Shown here one piece after another: positions 1-11,038 of a stretch of 61,289 bases of DNA (position 1 is the stretch's first letter; each line of letters starts with the position of its first letter). Origin of the DNA: Parvibaculum sp. (lineage in GTDB: Bacteria > Pseudomonadota > Alphaproteobacteria > Parvibaculales > Parvibaculaceae); contig JAHBYL010000014.1 in assembly GCA_019635955.1 (NCBI GenBank), positions 1-61,289 on the forward strand, written 5' to 3'. A program made the position numbers and the translations under genes. Below the pieces are notes generated by a model, which was not told the DNA's origin, made no database searches, and saw nothing but the letters and a program-made list of their open reading frames with translations.

Positions 1-1
1 C

Positions 2-2542
<2,541 letters not shown>

Positions 2543-2548
2543 TCAAAC

Positions 2549-2588
2549 GCGGGGCGGCGCGAATCCCATTTGACGCGCGCCGCCCCGC
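2549..2588 (+). terminator. GC-rich hairpin after carB
   Basis: Two 13-base arms (2549-2561 and 2576-2588) pair perfectly around a 14-base loop, seven bases after the carB stop. No T-run follows, so it is not a textbook intrinsic terminator. It may stabilise the carB mRNA end or help Rho-independent release weakly. Confidence 0.4.
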
Positions 2589-2684
2589 TCACTCACAATC
2601 GGCCTGTTATCCCGCCACATGGTTCCCGGACGGAACAGGGCGGGATTTTCATCAACCGGCACAGAAGAAAGATCGTCGAGCGAA

Positions 2685-3158
2685 ATGGAAAAGATTCCAA
2701 TGACTTCCGAGGGCTACAAGGCCCTGGAAGAGGAGATCAGGTTCCTGAAGTCCGTTGAGCGGCCGCGCATCATCAAGGCGATCGCCGAGGCGCGCGCGCA
2801 TGGCGATCTGAGCGAAAACGCGGAATATCACGCCGCGAAGGAGCAGCAGGGCCTCAATGAGAGCCGTGTGGCCGAGCTTGAAGACAAGATTTCCCGCGCC
2901 GACATCATCGACGTTTCGAAGCTTTCCGGCGACACGGTGAAATTCGGCGCGACCGTCGACCTCGTGGACGAGGACACGGAAGAGGAAGTGACCTACCAGA
3001 TCGTCGGCGAGACGGAAGCCGATGTGAAGAAGGGCCGCGTCTCCGTCACCTCCCCCATCGCCCGCGCGCTGATCGGCAAATCTGCCGGCGACAGCGTGGA
3101 AGTCGTGACGCCCGGCGGCGGCAAGAGCTATGAAATTCTGAAGGTGCGGTTCAAGTAG
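2685..3158 (+). CDS. greA: Transcription elongation factor GreA
   Basis: GreA rescues backtracked RNA polymerase by stimulating cleavage of the 3' end of the nascent RNA. The 157-aa length is normal for the family. The N-terminal coiled coil carries the acidic tip in [20 protein letters not shown], and the C-terminal FKBP-like domain ends in [13 protein letters not shown]. The ATG at 2685 was chosen because [17 protein letters not shown] matches the usual GreA N-terminus; longer in-frame starts would add unrelated residues. The carB-greA neighbourhood is common in alphaproteobacteria. Confidence 0.97.
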   Translation: MEKIPMTSEGYKALEEEIRFLKSVERPRIIKAIAEARAHGDLSENAEYHAAKEQQGLNESRVAELEDKISRADIIDVSKLSGDTVKFGATVDLVDEDTEEEVTYQIVGETEADVKKGRVSVTSPIARALIGKSAGDSVEVVTPGGGKSYEILKVRFK

Positions 3159-3185
3159 GGTCTGCGCAATCTCGCGATCGGAGTT

Positions 3186-3446
3186 ATGCACCTGTCACCC
3201 ATCTTGCGGTACAAATTCATACTCCGGCTTTGGATCATACTGTCCTTATTGGCTCTCCCGTTTGTCTTCGACAATATCTGGTTGATACCTATTCTTGTTG
3301 TAGGCATGGCCTTAGTGGGAGGCTATTCAATGACTATCCGGTGCCCGGACTGCCGTCGGCCGGTTGGAAAATTCGGTGCCGGGGCGACAGCCTTCCCCTC
3401 CAAAACCTGCAAACAATGCGGCCGCGACCTGACAAAGCCAGCGTAA
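3186..3446 (+). CDS. Small membrane protein with C-terminal zinc ribbon
   Basis: This 86-aa protein is of unknown function. Residues about 10-50 are strongly hydrophobic and form two probable membrane helices separated by a short DN turn. The C-terminal 35 residues carry two knuckles, CPDC at about 56-59 and CKQC at about 77-80, spaced as in a zinc ribbon. It starts 27 bases after greA and may be cotranscribed. The stretch is noticeably less GC-rich than its neighbours. I do not recognise a named family, and the coding call rests on the motif and position. Confidence 0.6.
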   Translation: MHLSPILRYKFILRLWIILSLLALPFVFDNIWLIPILVVGMALVGGYSMTIRCPDCRRPVGKFGAGATAFPSKTCKQCGRDLTKPA

Positions 3447-3468
3447 TACGACATTCCTGAATCCACCC

Positions 3469-3954
3469 TCACTCCTCTTCCAGCATCTCCACCGGCACAC
3501 CGGGCTCATGCTTCGAGCGGCGGATGGTGAGCGAGGTGCGCACGCTCGCCACATTGGGCGCGGGCGTGAGCTTCTCGGTGAGGAAACTCTGGAAGGTGGA
3601 AAGGTCCGGCGCGACGCACTTCAATATGAAGTCGATCTCGCCGTTCAGCATGTGGCACTCGCGCACAAGCGGCCATGTCGCCACTTCCGCCTCGAAGGCC
3701 TTGAGGTCGGCTTCCGCCTGGCTGTGAAGCCCGACCATCGCGAACACCGTCACCTCGAAGCCGAGCGCGCGGCCGTCGATATCGGCGTGATAGCCCTTGA
3801 TGAAACCCGCCGTCTCCAGCGCACGCACGCGGCGCAGGCATGGCGGCGCCGAAATGCCGACCCGCGAGGCGAGATCGACATTGGTGATGCGCCCGTCCGC
3901 CTGCAGCTCGGCAAGTATCCGCAGATCGATATGATCGAGCTTCGCCCGCTTCAT
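3469..3954 (-). CDS. Lrp/AsnC family transcriptional regulator
   Basis: This 161-aa protein has the standard two-domain Lrp plan. An N-terminal winged helix-turn-helix (LDHIDLRILAELQADGRIT, then VDLASRVGISAPPCLRRVRAL) precedes a C-terminal RAM ligand-binding domain with the GEIDFILKCVAPDLSTFQSF stretch. Such proteins sense amino acids and bind as octamers. It is transcribed divergently from the ELM1-family gene with about 95 bases between, so the two may share a control region. The effector and targets cannot be told from sequence. Confidence 0.93.
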   Translation of the reverse strand: MKRAKLDHIDLRILAELQADGRITNVDLASRVGISAPPCLRRVRALETAGFIKGYHADIDGRALGFEVTVFAMVGLHSQAEADLKAFEAEVATWPLVRECHMLNGEIDFILKCVAPDLSTFQSFLTEKLTPAPNVASVRTSLTIRRSKHEPGVPVEMLEEE

Positions 3955-4048
3955 GGCCCCCTCGGCAGGTGACTTGTGGTTCCCGCTGTTTTACTTACTC
4001 TCTGCAGCGCCACGTTTCAGCAATAATATTACCGGATAGCGCACGAAT

Positions 4049-5026
4049 ATGACCGAAATTCCCGCCAATCTCACCTGCTGGGTGCTGACCAATGGCATGG
4101 CGGGCTTCGAGACGCAGGTGATCGGCGTGGCCGAGGCGCTGGGCCTTGCGCCCGTGGTGAAGCGCGTGGCCCCCACCCCGCCTTTCAGATGGATGGCGCC
4201 ATGGGGCCCGGCGCAGCCGCAGGAAGGCATCGTCCCGCCCTGGCCGGATGTGCTGATCGCTTCCGGCCGCCAGTCGATCCCCTATGCGCGGATGATCCGG
4301 AAGAAGTCCGGGGGCCATACCTTCACCGTGATCCTGCAGGACCCGCGCGTGAGCCCGGCGAATTTCGACTTCGTCTGGGCGCCCGCGCATGACCGGCTGA
4401 GCGGCGAAAACGTGCTGTCGACGCCCGTTTCCCCGCACCGGCTGACGCTAAAGCGCCTCGCGGAGGAAGCCGCGCTCTTCGCACCGCAAGTGGCGCATCT
4501 GCCGCATCCGCGCGTTGCCGTGCTGCTCGGCGGCACCAATGCCGTCTATCGGCTGAGCGAAGACGTCGCCGCGCAGATCGGGCGCGACCTTGCCGCCATT
4601 GCGGGACAAGGCGCGGGGCTGATGGTCACGCCGTCCCGCCGCACCGGCACGCGGCAGACACAAATCATAAGCGAGGCACTGAAGGGTCATCCCGCCATCG
4701 TCTGGGATGGAACCGGCGCCAACCCCTATTTCGGATTTCTCGGGCTCGCCGACGCCGTCATCGTCACCTGCGATTCGGTGAACATGGTGGGTGAAGCCGC
4801 CTTCACCGGAAAGCCCGTGCACGTGATCGAACTCGAGGGCGGCTCGCCCAAGTTCCGGCGCTTTCTCGACGCCATATATGAAAGTGGTGCGGCCCGGCCC
4901 TTCCGCGGCGCGCTGGAAAACTGGACCTATGAGCCCCTCAACGCCACCGGCGACATCGCCGAGGCGATCGCCGCACGGCTCACACGGCATCTCGCCCGGC
5001 AAAGGGCCCAAGCGAAAAAGGGTTAA
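4049..5026 (+). CDS. ELM1 / mitochondrial-fission-like family protein (DUF1022)
   Basis: This 325-aa protein matches the bacterial family related to plant ELM1. Hallmarks are the N-terminal CWVLTNGMAGFETQVIGVAEALG, the HTFTVILQDPRV stretch, PRVAVLLGGTNAVYRLSE, and a GT-B-like C-terminal half with VIVTCDSVNMVGEAAFTGKPV. That last pattern resembles nucleotide-sugar-dependent glycosyltransferases, so a role with lipid or sugar conjugates is possible but unproven. No membrane helix or signal peptide is evident. It is followed after about 120 bases by a 2OG oxygenase gene on the same strand. Confidence 0.85.
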   Translation: MTEIPANLTCWVLTNGMAGFETQVIGVAEALGLAPVVKRVAPTPPFRWMAPWGPAQPQEGIVPPWPDVLIASGRQSIPYARMIRKKSGGHTFTVILQDPRVSPANFDFVWAPAHDRLSGENVLSTPVSPHRLTLKRLAEEAALFAPQVAHLPHPRVAVLLGGTNAVYRLSEDVAAQIGRDLAAIAGQGAGLMVTPSRRTGTRQTQIISEALKGHPAIVWDGTGANPYFGFLGLADAVIVTCDSVNMVGEAAFTGKPVHVIELEGGSPKFRRFLDAIYESGAARPFRGALENWTYEPLNATGDIAEAIAARLTRHLARQRAQAKKG

Positions 5027-5147
5027 TCCGGGTGCGGCAATTCGTTGCCGTGACATTTGGGCGGTTGCGATTGCCGCTGTAAGCTCCACATCATTGCGAC
5101 CACGAAACGGGACGCCGCCCCGAGGCGGAACAACAGGGCAAAGCATC

Positions 5148-5804
5148 ATGAGCCTGATCGACATCGAAGCGCTGCGCGCCACCCCGCTGAAGACCGACCC
5201 TTACGATTATTTCGTGGTGCCGGCCTTCGTGACAGGCAAGGCGCTCGACAGCGTGATCGCCGATTTCCCGAATATCGACTCGACGGGCTCGATCCCGCCG
5301 AGCGAGCTCGAGATTCACGGCAGCTTCCAGCAATTGCTGGACGAGATGAACGGCCCGGAATTCCGTGAAGCCATCGAGGAGAAATTCGGCCTCGATCTTT
5401 CCGACCGCCCGACCATGTTCACCATTCGCGGCTTCTGCGCGCGCAACAACGGCAAGATTCACACCGACACGAAGTCGAAGATCGTGACTGTGCTGCTCTA
5501 TCTCAATCAGGAGTGGGAAGCGGGCGGCGGACGGCTGCGCATCCTGCGCTCGGGCACCGACCTGAACGACGCGGTGGAGGAAGTCTCGCCCAATGGCGGC
5601 ACGCTGCTCGTGTTCCGCCGGTCGGACAATTCCTGGCACGGGCACGAGCCCTTCGAGGGCCAGCGCCGCGCGATCCAGATGAACTGGGTGACGGATGAGG
5701 AAGTGGTGCAGCACGAACAGCGCCGCCACCGCTTCACCTCCACGCTGAAAAAGCTCAATCCCTTCGGCTCGCGCGCCACGCGCGAAGCCGCCGATAACTA
5801 CTGA
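5148..5804 (+). CDS. 2OG-Fe(II) oxygenase (prolyl 4-hydroxylase-like)
   Basis: This 218-aa dioxygenase probably hydroxylates a protein or small-molecule substrate using 2-oxoglutarate, O2 and Fe(II). The facial triad is visible as H-x-D in KIHTDTKSKIVTVLLYLNQE and the distal histidine in SDNSWHGHEPFEGQRRAIQ, where the following arginine would bind the 2-oxoglutarate carboxylate. The ATG at 5148 gives the conserved MSLIDIEALRATPLKTDPYDY start; a longer frame upstream reads through unrelated sequence. The substrate is unknown. The end of the gene carries an imperfect 18-base tandem repeat over the stop codon (5790-5825). Confidence 0.88.
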   Translation: MSLIDIEALRATPLKTDPYDYFVVPAFVTGKALDSVIADFPNIDSTGSIPPSELEIHGSFQQLLDEMNGPEFREAIEEKFGLDLSDRPTMFTIRGFCARNNGKIHTDTKSKIVTVLLYLNQEWEAGGGRLRILRSGTDLNDAVEEVSPNGGTLLVFRRSDNSWHGHEPFEGQRRAIQMNWVTDEEVVQHEQRRHRFTSTLKKLNPFGSRATREAADNY

Positions 5805-5854
5805 AGTCGCCGATAATACCGAAGTTGTAAGTCGAGAACCGCCGGGGCAAGCCA

Positions 5855-7834
5855 ATGACGCTGCAGATCGAAACCTTCAAGAACGCCGATCTTTCGCATG
5901 GCTGGCGGCCTGGCAACAATGCGGGCGGCGCGACGCTCTTCAAGGCGCTCGGCCATCCGCTTACCGCGCCGAAGGGCGAGGCGCTGATCGCCGATCTCGC
6001 GAAGGCCGGTCCCGTCGCCGTCTACGATCCCTCCGGCACGATCGGCAATTTCCACGCCTATTACAATCTCGCTCGTCTCGACATCGCAGGCTATTTCGTG
6101 CAGCGCATCGAAGACCTCGGCTCCGCCTTTCTCGGCCATGAGGCAAAGCCCGTCAGCGCCATGAGGAAGAGCGGCGCGAAGGCGGTGCTGGTCCTCACCT
6201 TCGATGCGGGCAAGACGCTGCCTTCGATCCAGCATGTCTTCCCCGAAGGTGCGCGCATCGCGACGCTCGACGATATCCGTCTGCCGGACGACATGCTGAC
6301 CAACAAGGCGAATTATCTCGACCCGATGAACTTCGCGACCAATTTCGCGCTGATGCGCGAAAGGAAGGGCGCGAACGGCCATGACGGCATCCACACCCGT
6401 GTCGCCAGCGCGAATTACTGGGGCCTGCACGGCGCGGAGAAGCCGGAGCTCTGGCTCTGCCTCTTCGACGAAAAGGGCAATCAGCTCGCCGAATGGCGCG
6501 AGACCATGCCCGCCCCCGGCGCCCCCTTCATCATCGACAGCGCCGAAGTGCGCAACCGCTTCGGCCTCGACGATTTCACGGGTTCGCTCTTCATCCATGC
6601 CGTGCGCATCAAGGGCCATGACGTGGTGAAATACGCGCTCGACATGTATGGCGAGAACGGACTCGCGCTTTCCTGCAGCCATGACGCGAATGCCTGGCCG
6701 GCGGACTACTATGCCGGCATGCCCGCAGGCGATGCGGACGAGCGCGTGACGCTCTTCGTGCAGAACTCGCACCCCATGCCCATTCCGCCGCGCACCGTCG
6801 GCCTCAACATCATGGGCGCGCAGGATGTCGCCTGGTACGAGGACGAGATCCCGCCCTTCGGCACGCGCGGCATCGCGATCGAAAGCCTGCTGCCCGATGC
6901 GAAATGGCCCGACCAGATCGAAGTGGTCGCGGGGCGCTATTTCGTGCGTCCGCGCTATGAGGTGCTTCGCGGCAATGGCCAGCGCCGCCTGGCGCACGCC
7001 AATGTCGAGCGGACCGACCTGAAGCCGAACCCCGAAATTCCGAACCTCGAAAAGCATATGGGCAAGGGCTACATCATGCCGCTGCCCATCCTGCCGCGCG
7101 ACAGGTTCGAAACCGTCATGCTGCCGACGCCCATGGCGCGCGATGAACACGAAATGCCGCTGCGCGCCGAAATGATCGACGCGAACGGCACGGTGGTCGC
7201 CACGAAATATCTCGGCCGCATCCCGCGGCGCGAAAGCGTCGAGGTCGATGTCGAGAAATGGATGAAGGAAGAAGCGCTGAAACTTCCTTCAGGCTACGGC
7301 CATGTCGAATTCCTCTACGACTTCCGCAATGGCGGCGAGGCGAATGGCTGGCTCCACGCGCTCGGTCGCTTCGAACAGAAATCGAGCGGCCACCGCGCCG
7401 AGACGATTTTCGGCGCGCATATCTACAACACGGCCGTGATCTACAAGGACGAGCCGCAGAGCTACACCAACAAGCCGCCGGGGCTCACCACGCGCCTCTT
7501 CCTGCGCGTTGCGGGACCGGCGCTTGAGGACGGCGCGATGGATACGCTCTGCCACCTGATCTATCCGGCCTCGACCGAGTGGCACGAGAAAAGCACGACG
7601 CTCCTCATCCTTCACGATGCGGAAGGAAAGCCCATCGCGGAAACCAAGGTGGAAATCGCCTGCGGCGGCTCCTTCCACTGGCGCCTCTCGGAGGTCTTCT
7701 CCCGCGAGGACCGCGAGCGCATGGGCGGCGCAGGCTACGTCATCATCCGCGACACAACCTGCCGCCTCTTCGGCTTCCACGGCCTCGTCAACGGCGACAA
7801 GAGCTTCTGCCTCGACCACATGTTCGGGTTTTGA
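5855..7834 (+). CDS. Conserved hypothetical protein, 659 aa
   Basis: This is a long, uninterrupted gene with the codon use of its neighbours, so I take it as real, but I do not recognise a family. It has no signal peptide and no membrane helix and is probably cytoplasmic. The protein looks beta-rich, with motifs such as AVYDPSGTIGNFHAYYNLARLD near residue 55 and a C-terminal half with repeated Gly/Asp/Asn turns. A histidine- and tryptophan-rich segment (YPASTEWHEKSTTLLILHD) lies near residue 570. It follows the 2OG oxygenase by 50 bases and could be cotranscribed. It ends 14 bases from the convergent restriction endonuclease gene. Confidence 0.8.
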   Translation: MTLQIETFKNADLSHGWRPGNNAGGATLFKALGHPLTAPKGEALIADLAKAGPVAVYDPSGTIGNFHAYYNLARLDIAGYFVQRIEDLGSAFLGHEAKPVSAMRKSGAKAVLVLTFDAGKTLPSIQHVFPEGARIATLDDIRLPDDMLTNKANYLDPMNFATNFALMRERKGANGHDGIHTRVASANYWGLHGAEKPELWLCLFDEKGNQLAEWRETMPAPGAPFIIDSAEVRNRFGLDDFTGSLFIHAVRIKGHDVVKYALDMYGENGLALSCSHDANAWPADYYAGMPAGDADERVTLFVQNSHPMPIPPRTVGLNIMGAQDVAWYEDEIPPFGTRGIAIESLLPDAKWPDQIEVVAGRYFVRPRYEVLRGNGQRRLAHANVERTDLKPNPEIPNLEKHMGKGYIMPLPILPRDRFETVMLPTPMARDEHEMPLRAEMIDANGTVVATKYLGRIPRRESVEVDVEKWMKEEALKLPSGYGHVEFLYDFRNGGEANGWLHALGRFEQKSSGHRAETIFGAHIYNTAVIYKDEPQSYTNKPPGLTTRLFLRVAGPALEDGAMDTLCHLIYPASTEWHEKSTTLLILHDAEGKPIAETKVEIACGGSFHWRLSEVFSREDRERMGGAGYVIIRDTTCRLFGFHGLVNGDKSFCLDHMFGF

Positions 7835-7848
7835 GGCGGCGGATTCGA

Positions 7849-9063
7849 CTACTGCCGTCCCCTGACAAGATTGAGGAAGTCCGAAACCTTCATCAGCCAT
7901 TCTCTTTGACTGGCACTGAACGTGACTTGGATACTTGCCGGGACTACCAGCTGCAGAGCTTTGGCGCGCATTTCGCTCGTTTGGTTCTCGGAAATGCCGG
8001 GCTCAAGCGTCAGCAAATGTTTGTCTGGGATCCTGGCGGCCTCCGAGAGGACTTGACGCCATCTATCCTTCAAAGTTGACTTGGACCCCAGCATCGTGAG
8101 CCTGGCTTCGGGGTATGCTGGATCGCGGTATTCGTCGATTCCTGGAAAAAGAAAATCTGGCTTGTTCTTGTTCTCTGTAACAACGCCGCGGGAAAACCGG
8201 ATTCCGTTGTCGGCAAAGATTTTCTCCAAATGATTCTCAAGCGCCGCCCCTGCCCGAGACTTTCGGCGATTCTGGACGCTAAGAGAGAAACTGAGAAAGC
8301 CATCAACATCAGCGCCGTTCTCTGAGGAAAAGCCGGTTTCGATCCGGCCGGCCACAATCCTGCGCTCCAGCCTCCGAAAAAGTTGCTCTTCCCTTTCGAT
8401 CCACTTTACAAGCGCTGCATCTGGGTCATCATTCGCGGACACTTCCGGCAATGATGATCGTGCGAGATCAGAAAAAATCCTAGTAGAGGGAAACTCCAGC
8501 CCGAACGGCTCGATCATCGAATCCAGCGTGTCAACCTCCGGCTCCTCGGGCTCTATTCCAATTTCATCCAGAATATAGCGGGCCGCAAAATCAAGTTCAG
8601 CGTCCTTGCGGCCTTCAATCTCTTGAATCTGGAACTGAAGTTCAGGTTGCCGTTCAAGTCCGAACAGCCACAACAGTTGATTCTGAATTGTGCTGTCTGC
8701 CGGCGTGAAGATAACCAAGGCGGAACCGTCCTTGCGCATTGCCAAGAACAGCACATCACCTTCTCTCATCATTTGAGTTATTTCATTGCCGGGATAGTAC
8801 AGTCGATACTCTGTCCGTTTGGGATGTCTCCGCCTGGCATCATACCAACTGATATATGCCTCCACTGTGATGGCCTGCTGCTCCTGCTCAAGCCATATAA
8901 AATTAGCTGGAATCTTCTTTCTGTCTGCGTCGCCCAGTAATGCCCGGAGGACCGCCGATCCATTAACTTCATGCTGGTTCGAGACATCCGGAGATGTTTC
9001 CACCGCACTTAGTTTCTTGACGGCAACACCTTCAAAGTAGTCCGAGAGCAGTCCTCTCCTCAT
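7849..9063 (-). CDS. EcoRII-type (Type IIE) restriction endonuclease
   Basis: This 404-aa protein has the EcoRII layout: an N-terminal effector-DNA-binding domain (about 1-180) and a C-terminal nuclease. The nuclease holds a PD-(D/E)xK core, with a glutamate in AGAALENHLEKIF (about 276), PD at 302-303 in NKPDFLFPG, and K328 in LTMLGSKSTLKDRWRQ. The ending HLLTLEPGISENQTSEMRA is typical of the family. EcoRII cuts CCWGG and needs a second site as effector; the same specificity here is inferred. The ATG at 9063 has a GGGGG ribosome site 7 bases upstream; a GTG at 9093 is the alternative. It overlaps the vsr end by 32 bases, so translation is probably coupled. Confidence 0.88.
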   Translation of the reverse strand: MRRGLLSDYFEGVAVKKLSAVETSPDVSNQHEVNGSAVLRALLGDADRKKIPANFIWLEQEQQAITVEAYISWYDARRRHPKRTEYRLYYPGNEITQMMREGDVLFLAMRKDGSALVIFTPADSTIQNQLLWLFGLERQPELQFQIQEIEGRKDAELDFAARYILDEIGIEPEEPEVDTLDSMIEPFGLEFPSTRIFSDLARSSLPEVSANDDPDAALVKWIEREEQLFRRLERRIVAGRIETGFSSENGADVDGFLSFSLSVQNRRKSRAGAALENHLEKIFADNGIRFSRGVVTENKNKPDFLFPGIDEYRDPAYPEARLTMLGSKSTLKDRWRQVLSEAARIPDKHLLTLEPGISENQTSEMRAKALQLVVPASIQVTFSASQREWLMKVSDFLNLVRGRQ

Positions 9064-9517
9064 CTGCCAACCCCCTGATTTCCAAGCGCCCACGTCCGGA
9101 TTTCAGCCATTTCAGACAATCTTCCGCAACACTATCGAGTGAGCGCCGCTGCCTCCCTTTTAGTGCGCACTCCCAGACAATTCCGACCCTCCAGCCTGCA
9201 TCTGCCAACATCTTCACCACGAGCGCGTCGCGCTCACTGTTCCGGTTGAGCTTCGTTCGCCAGAACTCCTGCCGCGTCGATGGCCACTTGAACAAGTGGC
9301 AATCATGCTTGTGCCAGAAACAACCGTGAACAAATAAAACTGCCTTATACTTCGGAAAAACCAAGTCGGGTTTTCCGGGCAGGTGTTTGTCGTTAAGACG
9401 ATAACGCAACCCCTTTGAATGCAAAGCTGATCGCAGGGTCACTTCTGGATGTGTGTTCGTCGCCCGGATTCCCGCCATCATCCGCCTTCGGACGGAAGGG
9501 GCAACGACGTCAGCCAT
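9032..9517 (-). CDS. vsr: Very short patch repair (Vsr) endonuclease
   Basis: Vsr nicks 5' of the T in T:G mismatches that arise when 5-methylcytosine deaminates at the methylase site. The 161-aa protein shows the family signature throughout: RRRMMAGIRATNTHPEVTLR, the catalytic PGKPDLVFPKYKAVLFVHG (Asp about 51), the zinc-ligand stretch CFWHKHDCHLFKWP, and GWRVGIVWECALKG. The ATG at 9517 (MADVVAPS) overlaps the methylase stop by 8 bases; a TTG 9 bases earlier is possible. Its place between methylase and endonuclease makes a complete R-M-repair cassette. Confidence 0.95.
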   Translation of the reverse strand: MADVVAPSVRRRMMAGIRATNTHPEVTLRSALHSKGLRYRLNDKHLPGKPDLVFPKYKAVLFVHGCFWHKHDCHLFKWPSTRQEFWRTKLNRNSERDALVVKMLADAGWRVGIVWECALKGRQRRSLDSVAEDCLKWLKSGRGRLEIRGLADEERTALGLL

Positions 9518-10760
9518 GCGCTGCAACGCTACGGGACGGCTTCATCGCAACTCCTGCTAATGCCCGCGGATCACGAGCATGAACGAGAGCAGTCTCAATG
9601 TGAGGCCGCATTGCCTTGGCTACAAATTCCACGACCGGGACCACAACTGCATTGCCAAATTGACGGTAGGCTTGCGTGTCCGAAACCTCTATGCGGAAAT
9701 CACGGTCAGGACTGTCAAACCCCATCAGCCGGGCGCACTCACGCGGCGTCAACCGCCGAGGCCTCTTTCCGGGCTGATCGATCAGAATTTCTGACCCGTC
9801 TTTATAGTATCTGGCGGACAGAGTGCGGGCCACATCGTTTGGACCAAAAACACTGCAGCCAAAGCCATTTCCCTTCGCTTGATGCTTTTCCTTGTAAGCC
9901 TGCAAGTACTCCCACAATCGAGGGGTGAGCGTGTATTTCGGATCGACCTCATCATGTGGCTGAAGAATCTCGCCTAGCTTTGGTCCGGCATCAGCGGGTG
10001 GCAGAACCAGAGATTTAAAGTCAAAATCAGTTTCTTCTCTAAAGCCAACGATAAATATTCTCGCTCGCTTTTGGGGTACCCAAGCCTCGGAACTGATCAC
10101 TCGATGTTGCACGTGATACCCAAGTTCCTCCTTGAGCACGTGCATGATGGTCGCAAAGGTCTTCCCTCTGTCATGACTTTCAAGATTCTTGACGTTTTCC
10201 AAAACGAACGCCGGAGGCCGGTGATGTGCAATGATCTGAGCGGTATCAAAGAACAACGTGCCTTGGGTATCGCACAAAAATCCGTGCGGTCGTCCTAATG
10301 CGTTCTTTTTTGAAACTCCGGCAATGGAGAATGGCTGACAAGGAAATCCCGCGAGCAACAAGTCATGCTCAGGAATTTTGTCTGGATCCTGCGAGAATTC
10401 GCGAACATCTCCTCCGATAAGGTGGTTGTCACGAAAATTCAGCGCATAGGTTTCCCGTGAATTCTTGTCCCATTCAGATGTGAAGACACATCGACCACCG
10501 ATTGCCTCAAATCCGAGACGCAATCCGCCAATTCCCGCAAAAAGGTCGATGAATCGGAAACTTGTTTTCCTAGAAGCCACGCTCCTTTCAGATGCCTTCT
10601 GCTGGAGCATTCTAATTGCCAAAGAGTTTGGAGCGCATTCTCCGTTCTCGTACCGGTAGATTGTCCTCAGGGACACCGCCAAAAATTTCGCTGCTTCCGC
10701 AAGCGTGAGACCGGCCTGCTCCCGCAGCTCCGTAAATGCCGTTGCTTGACCTCGCCCCAT
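9510..10760 (-). CDS. Dcm-type DNA (cytosine-5) methyltransferase with N-terminal HTH
   Basis: This 416-aa enzyme methylates cytosine at carbon 5 and protects the host from the linked endonuclease. Motif I (FRFIDLFAGIGGL, 69-80), the catalytic PCQ (Cys141), ENV (188-190), QKRARIFIVG and the late GNAVVVPV motif are all present. The target-recognition region (YTLTPRLWEYLQAY, then KGNGFG and ARTLSARYYKDGSEILID) recalls E. coli Dcm, which supports CCWGG specificity. Residues about 8-55 form an Xre-like HTH (LREQAGLTLAEAAKFLAVS, then LRTIYRYENG), as in M.SsoII-type methylases that repress their own operon. The ATG at 10760 has a GGGGGTG site; a TTG at 10790 is the alternative. The base composition is clearly less GC-rich than the neighbours, suggesting transfer. 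Confidence 0.94.
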   Translation of the reverse strand: MGRGQATAFTELREQAGLTLAEAAKFLAVSLRTIYRYENGECAPNSLAIRMLQQKASERSVASRKTSFRFIDLFAGIGGLRLGFEAIGGRCVFTSEWDKNSRETYALNFRDNHLIGGDVREFSQDPDKIPEHDLLLAGFPCQPFSIAGVSKKNALGRPHGFLCDTQGTLFFDTAQIIAHHRPPAFVLENVKNLESHDRGKTFATIMHVLKEELGYHVQHRVISSEAWVPQKRARIFIVGFREETDFDFKSLVLPPADAGPKLGEILQPHDEVDPKYTLTPRLWEYLQAYKEKHQAKGNGFGCSVFGPNDVARTLSARYYKDGSEILIDQPGKRPRRLTPRECARLMGFDSPDRDFRIEVSDTQAYRQFGNAVVVPVVEFVAKAMRPHIETALVHARDPRALAGVAMKPSRSVAAHG

Positions 10761-10864
10761 GCTGCACCCCCACGAATCATGCTGTGTCAATTTTTGCCAA
10801 CGTGACAGAATCCTTCCCGGAGAGCAAATGATGTTCTTTTATTGTTCTCATATATAGGAAAGAA

Positions 10865-10880
10865 GCCAGAATAATCTGGC
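10865..10880. promoter_or_regulatory. Inverted repeat, candidate operator for the HTH-methylase
   Basis: GCCAGA-ATAA-TCTGGC is a perfect 6-4-6 inverted repeat about 105 bases before the methylase ATG, beside a TATATA element. Methylases with an N-terminal HTH (M.SsoII, M.Ecl18kI) bind a palindrome upstream of their genes. That this one is the operator is inference. Confidence 0.4.
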
Positions 10881-10909
10881 GGGGCCCATGACAGGTTTGT
10901 TTGGAAAGC

Positions 10910-10982
10910 GAGGGGAGCTGATCGGGAGCCACCCTCCCCCTCTACCGCAACTGCACAAGCTGCGGTCCTGTTCCCGTTTTTT
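10910..10982 (+). terminator. Nested hairpins with T-run (terminator or small-RNA 3' end)
   Basis: Several pairings are possible: 10910-10917 with 10934-10942, ACCGCA (10944-10949) with TGCGGT (10961-10966), and CGGGA (10923-10927) with TCCCG (10972-10976). The last pairing is followed directly by six T (10977-10982). On the plus strand this would stop transcripts entering the ahpC region or form the end of a short RNA begun near 10860. No known RNA family was recognised. Confidence 0.35.
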
Positions 10983-11038
10983 CGAGGAAATCCGCCCCTG
11001 ACAACATGTCGCAGCGCGGTAGAAAACCTTGAATGTGC

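Noticed and set aside
4878..5147. Longer N-terminus for the 2OG oxygenase (from 4878).
   Set aside because: It would overlap the ELM1 gene by about 150 bases and adds unrelated sequence; the ATG at 5148 gives a normal family start.
5790..5825. Imperfect 18-base tandem repeat over the stop of the 2OG oxygenase gene.
   Set aside because: Two copies only, no symmetry or conservation argument; probably a small slippage duplication.
10860..10982. SRP (4.5S), 6S or a riboswitch as explanation of the hairpin region.
   Set aside because: The conserved SRP core with GGAAGGAAGCAG is missing and no riboswitch signature is recognisable.
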